From positions 2,973,501-3,037,500 of the forward strand of contig NZ_CP039727.1 of the NCBI RefSeq assembly GCF_005154805.1: a DNA stretch of 64,000 bases, written 5' to 3'. The DNA is from Bacillus sp. S3 (lineage in GTDB: Bacteria; Bacillota; Bacilli; Bacillales; Cytobacillaceae). Position 1 is the first letter of the stretch. Each line of letters begins with the position of its first letter. Shown in pieces: positions 9,042-16,740 of this stretch. Below the pieces are notes generated by a model. That model had not been told where the DNA came from and made no database searches. It saw nothing but the letters and a program-made list of their open reading frames with translations. Made by a program: the position numbers and the translations under genes.

Positions 9042-10634
9042 TTAATTCACTCTTTTCGGACCCTGCCAATACATTTCTCTCAAACGATATTTTTGCAGTT
9101 TACCTGTGGCTGTTTTTGGAAGAGCCTCCACAAATTCGACCGCTTTTGGTGATTTAAAGTGGGCCATGTTCGCTCGGCAAAATTGGATGATTTCCTCTTC
9201 CGTGACGTTTGCTCCGGGTTGCAAGACGATGATGGCCTTTGGAACCTCGCCCCATTTTTCATCCGGAATGGCAATAACTGCAGTCTCCAAGACATCTGGG
9301 TGTTTATACAAAACCCCTTCGACCTCAGTAGAAGAAATATTTTCTCCTCCTGAAATAATCAAATCCTTGGCACGGTCTTGGATTTCTATGAATCCGTCTG
9401 GATGAGTAACCGCCAAATCGCCAGTATGGAACCATCCATCCCTAATTGAAGCAGCAGTCGTTTCAGGGTCCTTATAATATCCCGCCATGACCACATTTCC
9501 GCGGGTAACAATCTCTCCCAGCTCTCGTCCATTCCAGGCAACTTCCTGACCGTCCTGATGGACGACCCTTGTTTCTCCATTAAACGCGAGTTCAATACCC
9601 TGTCTTGCCTTAATTGTTGCTTGTTCATCCGACGACTTTGATTCAAATTCTTTTTTCCATTCACAATAGAGAATGAACGGTGATGTTTCCGTCAACCCGT
9701 ATACGTGGATCATATTTAATCCTAGAATTTCTTGTGCTTTATGAATCAACGCAGCTGCAGGCGGTGCCCCTGCTGTTGCCATCCGAGGATTCGTCTTGAT
9801 TTCGACTTCCTTCGCCTTTGGATCATTTACCAGCATGTTCACCACGGTCGGCGCCCCACATAACAGTGAAATATTTTTTTCTTCAAATAGTTCGAGAATA
9901 AGCGGTGGATCAACCTTTCGCAAACAAACATGGGTACCGCCGGCTGCTGTAATTGCCCATACCCCTCCCCAGCCATTTGCGTGAAACATCGGTAACGTGT
10001 GTAGATATACATCATCATGTTGTACATTCAGATGATAAAGGAAATTAGCTGCATTCAGGTAATTTCCTCGATGTGTTAACATAACACCCTTTGGTTTTGA
10101 AGTGGTTCCACTCGTATAATTGAGAGTAAGAAGCTGATTTTCATCAATTTCCACTTTCGGTAACTTGGAAATTTTTGGAGCATGGCGAAGGAAATCCTCA
10201 TAATCCACACTTTTTAAAGATGTTTTTTGTCCCGGAACTGGCACGATAATGATTGGATCAAGGGAAAGTCGATGAATGATTTTCTCAATCGGTGCGCAAA
10301 ATTCTTCATCGACAATTAACATCTTTGAATCACTGTGACGGATAATGTACTCCAAATCCTCTGCGGACAAACGGTAATTCAATGGAACCATGACAGCACC
10401 AAGTTGGCAAATTCCATAAAAGCTTTCCAACATATAATGGGTGTTAGGCAGCATCACCGCTACGTGATCACCCTCCGATATTCCCGCTTGATACAATGCT
10501 GCCGAAAGCTGATCTACTCGTTGTCCAAATTCTTGATATGTAAATTCTTTTTCACCGTCAATCACAGCTGTTTTTTTAGGATAATATTTTATCGCTCGCC
10601 GTTTCCAATCAAGTGGGGTTAGTGGGGAAAACAT
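9042..10634 (-). CDS. Acyl-CoA synthetase (AMP-forming, long/medium-chain type)
   Basis: 530 residues of the ANL adenylate-forming superfamily. It activates a carboxylic acid to acyl-AMP and then acyl-CoA. The P-loop-like A3 motif is LNYTSGTTSKPKGVMLTHRG, A5 is YGLTETSP, A7 includes WFHTGDLAV, A8 is DRAKDLIISGGENIS, and the catalytic A10 lysine lies in LPKTATGKLQKYRLRE. It resembles the fatty-acid or methylmercaptopropionate CoA ligase branch (SPLTPLDWKRRAIKYYP start). The ATG at 10632-10634 is chosen because AAGGAG lies nine bases upstream. Longer in-frame starts overlap the ribosome site. It is monocistronic; no beta-oxidation genes are adjacent. Confidence 0.88.
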   Translation of the reverse strand: MFSPLTPLDWKRRAIKYYPKKTAVIDGEKEFTYQEFGQRVDQLSAALYQAGISEGDHVAVMLPNTHYMLESFYGICQLGAVMVPLNYRLSAEDLEYIIRHSDSKMLIVDEEFCAPIEKIIHRLSLDPIIIVPVPGQKTSLKSVDYEDFLRHAPKISKLPKVEIDENQLLTLNYTSGTTSKPKGVMLTHRGNYLNAANFLYHLNVQHDDVYLHTLPMFHANGWGGVWAITAAGGTHVCLRKVDPPLILELFEEKNISLLCGAPTVVNMLVNDPKAKEVEIKTNPRMATAGAPPAAALIHKAQEILGLNMIHVYGLTETSPFILYCEWKKEFESKSSDEQATIKARQGIELAFNGETRVVHQDGQEVAWNGRELGEIVTRGNVVMAGYYKDPETTAASIRDGWFHTGDLAVTHPDGFIEIQDRAKDLIISGGENISSTEVEGVLYKHPDVLETAVIAIPDEKWGEVPKAIIVLQPGANVTEEEIIQFCRANMAHFKSPKAVEFVEALPKTATGKLQKYRLREMYWQGPKRVN

Positions 10635-10735
10635 AACATCCATCTCCTTTTTTGAAAATTCACTTATTAATTTCAGCAATGATTCGAAAAAACCCTTTAT
10701 ATTTGAAAAAAATCTTATCCCAGTTTTGAAAAATT

Positions 10736-10749
10736 GGTGCCTGACACCC
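10736..10749. repeat. Short GGTGCCTGACACC element in a 293-base intergenic gap
   Basis: GGTGCCTGACACC is a small interrupted palindrome (GGTG/CACC) followed by CTTTTT. I recall similar short GGTGYCNGRCACC elements in intergenic DNA of several Bacillus species, but only one copy is visible here. The rest of the gap between the acyl-CoA synthetase start and the cotG-like gene (10635-10927) holds no gene that I can support. Confidence 0.35.
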
Positions 10750-10927
10750 TTTTTAAGTATGTCACCTTTTTTATGTTGGTTTTGGACAATCTTTTTTAAT
10801 TATTGAGTCATTCCCCTATACAAATTGTACGTGACCTACGTAGATTAGTAGGAGAATAGGAGACGAGCAGTATTTATTTGTGTATTGCTTCCGTCTTCCC
10901 TTTTCAAGAATAATAAGAGGTGAAATA

Positions 10928-11821
10928 ATGAGACATTTTTCTTCAGATGATATTCAAAAGGCTGCAGAGGAGGTAAAAAGGTCCGGTCAAGGAAAACACA
11001 TGTTTAATGACCCTGGATTAAAAAAGAGATCACATCACAAAAGACATCATGGACCAAAGCCTCCTGGACATCGGAAAACTTCACGTAGGAGAACCGCAAA
11101 ACCAATGCATCAAAATAAGGCTCGCAGGAACACTTCCAGAAACCGTCCTACTTCTGTCATGGTGACTTCTCGACGCAATACTTCCAGAAACCGTCCTACT
11201 TCTGTCATGGTGACTTCTCGACGCAATACTTCCAGAAACCGTCCTACTTCTGTCATGGTGACTTCTCGACGCAATTCCTCTAGAAACCGTCCTACTTCTG
11301 TCATGGTGACTTCTCGATGGAATACTTCCAGAAACCGACCTACTTCTGTCATGGTAACTTCTCGTCGAAATACTTCCAGAAACCGTCCTACTTCTGTCAT
11401 GGTAACTTCTCGTCGAAATACTTCCAGAAACCGCCCTACTTCTGTCATGGTAACTTCTCGTCGAAATACTTCCAGAAACCGCCCTACTTCTGTCATGGTA
11501 ACTTCTCGTCGAAATACTTCCAGAAACCGCCCTACTTCTGTCATGGTAACTTCCAGAAGAAATACCTCAAGAAGAAATACTTCCAGAAGAAATACTTCAA
11601 GAAGGAATACTTCAAGAAGGAATACTTCAAGAAGGAATACTTCAAGAAGGAATACTTCAAGAAGGAATACTTCGGGGCAAGGCGGGTCAAGATGTTGCAA
11701 TCGTTCACGCAGGAATAATAGAGGCCAAGACAACTTTGGATGGAGCGCAACGCCGAATGATGATTTTGAAGTGGAAGGTTATATTTTGGACGGCAATATT
11801 TGGAGACCTATTAGGGGCTAA
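10928..11821 (+). CDS. CotG-like Arg/Ser/Thr-rich repeat protein, probable spore coat protein and CotH substrate
   Basis: 297 residues. The N-terminal 65 residues share a motif with the smaller protein downstream of cotH (FSS-D/E-DIQ...AA-E/D-EV...GxxxMFxDPG). Residues 66-209 are nine tandem 16-residue units, consensus RRNTSRNRPTSVMVTS. Residues 210-249 are eight RRNTS pentads, followed by a short Cys-Cys motif and an acidic tail ending LDGNIWRPIRG. Very basic, Ser/Thr-dense repeats beside cotH are the hallmark of CotG and CotG-like coat proteins, whose serines are phosphorylated by CotH. The ATG at 10928 follows AGAGGTGAAATA. Identification rests on composition and neighbourhood, since repeat proteins align poorly. 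Confidence 0.82.
   Translation: MRHFSSDDIQKAAEEVKRSGQGKHMFNDPGLKKRSHHKRHHGPKPPGHRKTSRRRTAKPMHQNKARRNTSRNRPTSVMVTSRRNTSRNRPTSVMVTSRRNTSRNRPTSVMVTSRRNSSRNRPTSVMVTSRWNTSRNRPTSVMVTSRRNTSRNRPTSVMVTSRRNTSRNRPTSVMVTSRRNTSRNRPTSVMVTSRRNTSRNRPTSVMVTSRRNTSRRNTSRRNTSRRNTSRRNTSRRNTSRRNTSRRNTSGQGGSRCCNRSRRNNRGQDNFGWSATPNDDFEVEGYILDGNIWRPIRG
11123..11554 (+). repeat. Nine tandem 48-bp coding repeats
   Basis: Each 48-bp unit encodes RRNTSRNRPTSVMVTS. Units 1-4 use GTGACT and CGACGC-type codons; units 5-9 use GTAACT and CGTCGAAAT. Unit 4 has Ser for Thr and unit 5 has Trp for the second Arg. The block structure points to recent local duplication or gene conversion. Confidence 0.97.
11555..11674 (+). repeat. 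Eight tandem 15-bp coding repeats
   Basis: Each unit reads approximately AGAAGGAATACTTCA and encodes RRNTS. It directly abuts the 48-bp array and looks like an expansion of the first five codons of the larger unit. Confidence 0.97.
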
Positions 11822-11847
11822 GTCTATGTCAAATATCTCTGAAATGC

Positions 11848-11873
11848 AAAAGATGCCAATCGGCATCTTTTTC
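11848..11873 (+). terminator. Terminator of the first cotG-like gene
   Basis: AAAGATGCC-AATC-GGCATCTTT hairpin followed by TTCTC. It lies between the convergent cotG-like gene and cotH. Confidence 0.75.
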
Positions 11874-11874
11874 T

Positions 11875-12960
11875 CTATTCCCAGTTTAATAATTTTCTCT
11901 GTAAATACATTCTTCTATCCTCAATATACTTAGAAATCACTTCAGGCTCCTTATCAAAGTCAGCTATATTATGCTTTATATAAGGATCCTGCAGCACAAA
12001 CGGACGAACCTGTTGGAGCAATCTTTCAACCTTTGGCATCATAAATTCCAGGGTAAATTGTTGTTCCATAATTTCTTTAAGCAAGTTTCGGTACCGATTA
12101 CGAAAATAATCAACATCAAGGAGCCTTGCTGTTAATGTATTAAAACCATCAATCGGGACATAATTCGCTTCCATTACCTTTCCGTTGACATCTCGTCCCC
12201 ATGTTGCATCATAATCCCAGGGAATCACTTCAAATAAGCCGGTAGTTCCATTCCTGTAAAGGGCATAGTTATGAACAAAACCATCATAGTTAGATGTGAA
12301 AATTATCCCGGCAATCCAACGAAGGTATTTTTCCACGTCGACATAATTCTGGATTTCTTTTTCAAAATCAGATTGTGGAATCGTGTTAATGTGAAAGATA
12401 AATTCTTGTAAGTAAAAATCTTCCTCGGGAGTGCCGCACTTTCTTTCATATCCCAACTCCAATGATTTCTTTGTTTCTTTGTCTAAGTCACTCATTAAAG
12501 AAAAGTTTGCATCCCCATCGACTGCATAAAAAATACTTCCGGTTGGAAGGACTCTTCTTTGTAAAAAATTCTCATCCACCGACTCGATTTCTAAATAAAC
12601 TCCATCTGCCCTGCCATTTTGCATTAAGAAAACATGTTTAGATTGCGGTGATAAAACGCCAATCTCTGAGAAGAAATCAAAAGACAATTTGTTTCGGATG
12701 AGTGATGGATCTTTAAATTCAGCATTAAGGTGCATCCGGCTAGAACCTTTATATTTTTTAGGGTTATAAAATGCAATTTGATAAGACTTTTTCGAAAAAT
12801 CTCGAATATGGGATCCACGATAACTTAAATCAATCTCAAGCCTTCTCCCATCTATCGTTAACTGGGCTGGAACTGGTTCATCAATCCAGATGTCTCTTCT
12901 AAGCTCTCGCAGGTCAATTGGTTTAATAAAAAGCTTATAGTGCGGAATGCTTGTATCCAC
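11875..12960 (-). CDS. cotH: Spore coat protein kinase CotH
   Basis: 361 residues of the CotH kinase family, an atypical secreted-kinase-like fold that phosphorylates coat proteins CotB and CotG in the mother cell of sporulating Bacillus. Family motifs are SYRGSHIRDFSKKSYQIAF (residues about 46-64, ATP-binding Lys region), NYDGFVHNYALYR (about 224-236) and the catalytic/metal segment IPWDYDATWGRDVNG (about 246-260). Length matches B. subtilis CotH. The start is a GTG, 14 bases after GGAGG, a wide spacing with no better in-frame alternative. It lies between two CotG-like genes, convergent with one and divergent from the other. Confidence 0.92.
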   Translation of the reverse strand: MDTSIPHYKLFIKPIDLRELRRDIWIDEPVPAQLTIDGRRLEIDLSYRGSHIRDFSKKSYQIAFYNPKKYKGSSRMHLNAEFKDPSLIRNKLSFDFFSEIGVLSPQSKHVFLMQNGRADGVYLEIESVDENFLQRRVLPTGSIFYAVDGDANFSLMSDLDKETKKSLELGYERKCGTPEEDFYLQEFIFHINTIPQSDFEKEIQNYVDVEKYLRWIAGIIFTSNYDGFVHNYALYRNGTTGLFEVIPWDYDATWGRDVNGKVMEANYVPIDGFNTLTARLLDVDYFRNRYRNLLKEIMEQQFTLEFMMPKVERLLQQVRPFVLQDPYIKHNIADFDKEPEVISKYIEDRRMYLQRKLLNWE

Positions 12961-13172
12961 GGCGATTATTTATACCTCCTTTCTTTATTCGTATGAATAA
13001 TAAAGAATGAAGGTCACGTTTTAATTGCATATTTTCTTTACATAGGCGTTTGTCCCAAACAGGGACAACTGTACAAACGTAAATTGATTAAAGAAGAGTG
13101 AGTATGAACGCCAATCATGTCAATTGGATTGTATACTTCCTTTTCTGGATTTTAAGGAGGTGCTAAATTAAG

Positions 13173-13511
13173 GTGAGTGAATTTTCATCAGAGGATATTC
13201 AAAGGGCAGCGGACGAAGTTAGACGTGGTGGTTTCGGAGACTTTATGTTTAGAGACCCAGGACAGCACCGTGGAACTTCACGACGAAGAACCTCACGGCG
13301 TCAGATGACATCACGAAGAAGGACTTCAAGACGTGTCACATCAAGTTCTCACAATACTTCACGTAGAAAAACGTCGAGACGGCATACTTCAAGAAGAAAT
13401 ACGAGGAGATGCTGCTCCGGTTGGCGGAACACTTCTCGTGGCAATGAACAGGTAAAGACTTGTTGGCAAGACGGCAACATGTGGGAATATTGTATTCGCA
13501 GTCGCAGGTAA
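13173..13511 (+). CDS. Second, short CotG-like Arg/Ser/Thr-rich protein
   Basis: 112 residues, divergent from cotH as cotG is in B. subtilis. It starts with FSSEDIQRAADEVRRGG and MFRDPG, the same N-terminal module as the 297-residue neighbour. It then has irregular TSRR-type repeats (residues about 30-85), a Cys-Cys pair, and a tail CWQDGNMWEYC that parallels LDGNIW in the larger protein. The GTG start lies 12 bases after TAAGGAGG. It is a likely CotH substrate or structural coat protein. A terminator follows. Confidence 0.8.
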   Translation: MSEFSSEDIQRAADEVRRGGFGDFMFRDPGQHRGTSRRRTSRRQMTSRRRTSRRVTSSSHNTSRRKTSRRHTSRRNTRRCCSGWRNTSRGNEQVKTCWQDGNMWEYCIRSRR

Positions 13512-13525
13512 TGGATTACGCCAAT

Positions 13526-13568
13526 AACATGGGAAAGCACGCCAATGCATACTTTCCCATGTTTTTTT
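13526..13568. terminator. Terminator between the second cotG-like gene and the DsbA-family gene
   Basis: AACATGGGAAAG pairs with CTTTCCCATGTT over 12 bp, followed by TTTTTT on the plus strand. Confidence 0.85.
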
Positions 13569-13572
13569 CGAT

Positions 13573-14295
13573 CTATTTCTCTTTGGGAATCACACAGTTT
13601 CCATCGGCACAACTAACATCTTCCTCGGTCGAAAGATCCTGAAGGATCGGTGCAGGTGATTCTTCCTCCCAAACTTTTTCCAACGCACCTTTAAACGTTT
13701 CTAGTGGCTGAGCACCGGAAATGGCATATTTGGAATTGATAATAAAATAGGGAACGCCGCTAATCTGATATTGCTGGGCTATTCCTTCATCTGCACGCAC
13801 CTCGTTGGCATAAGCGGTTTTATCTTGAAGAACCGCCAATACCTCTTGCCGGTCTATACCTGATACCTCAGCAATATCTGCTAAAGTATCAATATCGCCT
13901 ATATGCTTTGATTCGCTGAAATAGCCATGAAGGAGCTTTTCAGTAACCATTGCTTCTTTCCCTTTTGTTTTCGCAAACTTTGCCAAGCGGTGGGCATCAA
14001 ATGTATTAGTAGGTTTCATCCCTTCAAAATCATATGTTAATCCGACTGACGCTGCCTGCTGGCCGACACCTAGATTGGCTTGCTTTGCCTGTTCAATACT
14101 CATGCCATACTTTTTTGCTAACACTTCATGTATATTCTGACCACTGTATTCGGACGAATTCGGATCCAGTTCAAAACTTTTAAATTCAACCTCTACCTGA
14201 TCTTTATGTGGAAATTGATCTAACGCCTCTTCTAACCTGCGTTTCCCAATATAACAAAACGGACATACATAATCAGACCATACTTCAATTTTCAT
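13573..14295 (-). CDS. DsbA-family (FrnE-like) thioredoxin-fold oxidoreductase
   Basis: 240 residues, cytosolic (no signal peptide). It begins MKIEVWSDYVCPFCYIGKRR, with active site CPFC at residues about 11-14, and has the all-helical insertion of 2-hydroxychromene isomerase/FrnE-type proteins. The cis-proline strand is GISGVPYFIINSKYAISGAQ. Two extra Cys lie near the C-terminus (SCADGNC). Such proteins act as polyketide-related or stress-linked disulfide oxidoreductases. The start at 14293-14295 follows CGAGGTGTTTTC. The 31-codon longer frame has no ribosome site. Confidence 0.88.
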   Translation of the reverse strand: MKIEVWSDYVCPFCYIGKRRLEEALDQFPHKDQVEVEFKSFELDPNSSEYSGQNIHEVLAKKYGMSIEQAKQANLGVGQQAASVGLTYDFEGMKPTNTFDAHRLAKFAKTKGKEAMVTEKLLHGYFSESKHIGDIDTLADIAEVSGIDRQEVLAVLQDKTAYANEVRADEGIAQQYQISGVPYFIINSKYAISGAQPLETFKGALEKVWEEESPAPILQDLSTEEDVSCADGNCVIPKEK

Positions 14296-14470
14296 GAAAA
14301 CACCTCGTTTTTCTTTGATTATGTAATATAGTAACATACCAGGTTTGAAATCCAATACAATGTGCTCCTTGGAGTTAAAAAAAAGCAAATAAAGAAATTC
14401 TCAGCAACTTATATATTTTTAAATGTTGGAAATAATAACCTCGATTAACATTGAGAGGATGGGATGTTTG

Positions 14471-15193
14471 ATGTCGTTAGAATGGTTTGACAGAGTATGT
14501 GCGGAACTGCAGGATCACCTGGAGTCGATTTGTGAAGAATATGATCAGGTTGGTCAAATGACAATTGAGAGAGCCGCCAAGCATCCAAGGATTGAGTTTT
14601 ACGTTGATACCACTGATGTGGACACCGAGGAACTTGACAGAGATTATTTTTGCACGCTGTTTTTCGACCCGCAAAACGAAGAATTTTACATTGATAGCTT
14701 CGATGTTGACAGCGGCCACACGGCGAAAATCATCCTTTCAGACATCGAGGAAATTGTCGAGGAAGTACATGCAAGCCTTCATGACTACATCAACGGCGAA
14801 GACCATTATACAGACGATGGCGTCTATCTGCAGTCTGATGAAAGTTTTGAAGATGAATGCGGAACGGTGGACGATGATGATGAAGAATACTTTGAAGCAG
14901 AACAAATCAACACCGATGATATCTTTGAGGAAATTAATGTCGATTGGTCTACACCAGAAGTGACAGCCTTCAAGCATGAAGACGAGGTGGAAGTAACCTA
15001 TCAGTTTGGTGTCGTTCAGGCAACAGGTGATGGCGTCCTCAAACGGGTGAACCGGATTTGGACAACCGATGACGAGCTAATCAAGGATGAATCCCATTTC
15101 GTTTTTAGTAAAGAGGAAGCGTCAACGATTATCGCGATGATTGCCAGCCACATGGACCAACTAAGCGAGTTTAATTTTGATGATATGCCCTAA
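14471..15193 (+). CDS. Highly acidic protein of unknown function
   Basis: 240 residues, without signal peptide or membrane segment. It is strongly acidic: Asp/Glu-rich throughout, with runs such as TVDDDDEEYFEAEQ near residue 135. It opens MSLEWFDRVCAELQDHLESI and ends MDQLSEFNFDDMP. I do not recognise the family. The ATG at 14471 is taken as start because GAGAGG and GGGATG precede it at usable distance. Two in-frame ATGs upstream (14423, 14459) lack a properly spaced site. It is followed by a good terminator and has no operon partner. Confidence 0.7.
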   Translation: MSLEWFDRVCAELQDHLESICEEYDQVGQMTIERAAKHPRIEFYVDTTDVDTEELDRDYFCTLFFDPQNEEFYIDSFDVDSGHTAKIILSDIEEIVEEVHASLHDYINGEDHYTDDGVYLQSDESFEDECGTVDDDDEEYFEAEQINTDDIFEEINVDWSTPEVTAFKHEDEVEVTYQFGVVQATGDGVLKRVNRIWTTDDELIKDESHFVFSKEEASTIIAMIASHMDQLSEFNFDDMP

Positions 15194-15200
15194 CATACAA

Positions 15201-15230
15201 GGGAGCAGCGCTATTGCTGCTCCCTCTTTC
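15201..15230. terminator. Terminator between the acidic protein and the CBS protein
   Basis: GGGAGCAGC-GCTATT-GCTGCTCCC stem followed by TCTTTC. Confidence 0.8.
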
Positions 15231-15232
15231 AT

Positions 15233-15955
15233 TTAGTCCACAGTATAATCAATTTCAATCAAATCCCAAGCGGTGATAATGCCTAATGGTACCTCATCGT
15301 CACTCCCATTTTCTGTGATAATTACACCTTCAATTTTACGTTTCTTTTTATGGGCTTTTTCAAAGATATTTTCAACCTCAAATATATTGATACTTTTATT
15401 GACTATCTCTATCGGACGATCTTTTTCGTACTCCAGAATAGCAGAAACACGGATATCCGATAGGTTCACTCGTCCGGCCTCCATATGTTGCGCCATCCAT
15501 TTTACGATTGATCCAGCCGTCAAAAGGCCGATGCATTTTTTATTTTTATAGATTGGAAACTTAGAATAACCGTATTCTTTTATGGCATCAGTTACTTTTA
15601 AAATGCTGTCCTGTACATCAAAATAAACGACCTTTTTTGAGGCAATGGAAAGTGCGTAATTAGGACGGCTTAAGACATTGGCGATTTTTTCAATATGACT
15701 AACCACCTTTGCATTTGGTTCAGCGATATAGAAGCCAACCTCCATTTTTTCGTGGACAATTGCGTTTCTGAGCCGTGCGTATTGCTCTAAATCTTTCTTA
15801 AAGGTTTCGATAATTTGATATTTTTTTGCCCCAACCTTCACCAAAACTACAAATCTTTCATCATTGATTTGAACAATGTCGCGTAGTGCCTCATGAACTT
15901 GATTGTAGGCGACTTCAAACCGCTCCGATAATTGCTGTCCTTGTTTTTTATTCAT
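15233..15955 (-). CDS. HEPN-like domain fused to a CBS pair
   Basis: 240 residues. The first 90 residues are helical and contain ARLRNAIVHEKM. Its RNxxxH pattern is the signature of HEPN domains, many of which are metal-independent RNases or substrate-binding modules. Residues about 95-235 form two CBS motifs (KVTDAIKEYGYSKFPIYKN...GLLTAGSIVKWM, and VENIFEKAHKKKRKIEGVIIT...PLGIITAWDLIEI). CBS pairs usually bind adenine nucleotides or S-adenosylmethionine and gate an attached domain. The start follows AGGAGAACATAAT. No toxin-antitoxin partner is adjacent. The RNase role is a hypothesis only. Confidence 0.72.
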   Translation of the reverse strand: MNKKQGQQLSERFEVAYNQVHEALRDIVQINDERFVVLVKVGAKKYQIIETFKKDLEQYARLRNAIVHEKMEVGFYIAEPNAKVVSHIEKIANVLSRPNYALSIASKKVVYFDVQDSILKVTDAIKEYGYSKFPIYKNKKCIGLLTAGSIVKWMAQHMEAGRVNLSDIRVSAILEYEKDRPIEIVNKSINIFEVENIFEKAHKKKRKIEGVIITENGSDDEVPLGIITAWDLIEIDYTVD

Positions 15956-16091
15956 ATTATGTTCTCCTAATTTTAAATCTACTTTATCTTTATTAAATCA
16001 ACATTCTCATTGTAAAATCAATACTTGATATTTTCAAAGTAATGGCCCTCTTTTTTTTACTTACCCATTATTCCACTATTAACCAAAGAAA

Positions 16092-16112
16092 CTGTATCCA
16101 AATTGGATACAG
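16092..16112 (-). terminator. Terminator after the desR remnant
   Basis: CTGTATCC-AATTT-GGATACAG hairpin followed by TTTCTTT on the minus strand. Confidence 0.7.
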
Positions 16113-16139
16113 CCCGCTTCTTTAAAAATCACCATAACC

Positions 16140-16661
16140 CTATCCGGTTGGTAACTTTATTTTATCTATTATGGTTGAAAAATAGCTTCTAACGGTGCCA
16201 AGTGTTTTACTTTGATCAGTAGAGTTCTCATTTATAGTTTTATCATTATCTAATTCATCAGCACTGGATTCCGAGTCCATTAATTCAGGAGAATAAATCC
16301 GCTTTCCAGCTATAACACTCCGTATTGAGGAGACCAACTCGTCACTCGGACTATCCTTCAATAAATAACCTTTAACATTCGCTTCTAAGGCACGTCTAAA
16401 ATATCCTATCCTAGCAAAGGTTGTTAAAATGATTACTTTGCAGGGTGACGGATTTAATGCTTCCGCTGCCTCAAGTCCCGTTATTTTGGGCATCTCAATA
16501 TCCATCAGGCAAACATCGGGCTGTAATTGGTGTACAAGCGTAAGTGCCTCTTCCCCATTGCTTGCCAGTCCTACTACTTCCATATCATCTTCCAAATTGA
16601 GGAGCGAACCCATTGCCCCTAACAGCAGTTCCTGATCTTCTGCGATGACAATCCGTATCAT
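16140..16661 (-). pseudogene. desR: Degenerate desR response-regulator gene
   Basis: The receiver domain is intact and strongly DesR-like: IAEDQELLLGAMGSLLNLED, phospho-acceptor Asp in CLMDIEMPKITG, IILTTFARIGYFRRALEAN, KGYLLKDSPSDELVSSIRSV. After GKRIYSPELMD the roughly 60-residue LuxR-type helix-turn-helix is replaced by unrelated polar sequence. Then a recognisable GTVRSYFSTIIDKI tail appears, and a one-base frame change turns the expected VTNRI into LPTG-stop. The product (173 residues) would have no DNA-binding domain. In B. subtilis the order is des-desK-desR. Here desR follows des by 79 bases and desK is missing, so the cold-sensing pair appears deleted and decayed at this locus. Confidence 0.82.
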
Positions 16662-16740
16662 TATGTTCTCTCCTTATCTGGCAGCCGCAACTAAGCAGAG
16701 ACTCCTCTTTAGTAAAAGGAGTCAGCCATTGACGGTATTC

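Noticed and set aside
11123..11554. Regular repeats that could be taken for a CRISPR array
   Set aside because: Units are contiguous 48-bp coding copies without unique spacers, and no cas genes are nearby.
11110..11733. A 207-codon minus-strand frame with LEVFLLEV-type repeats, and a second plus-strand frame, across the cotG-like gene
   Set aside because: Both are mirror products of the 48-bp and 15-bp repeats. They have no ribosome site, while the CotG-like frame has a start, family motif and terminator.
12986..13015. Sigma-K-like promoter (GACC, 16 bases, CATACGAATA) for cotH
   Set aside because: The predicted transcription start would fall inside the ribosome site, leaving almost no leader. 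The match may be chance.
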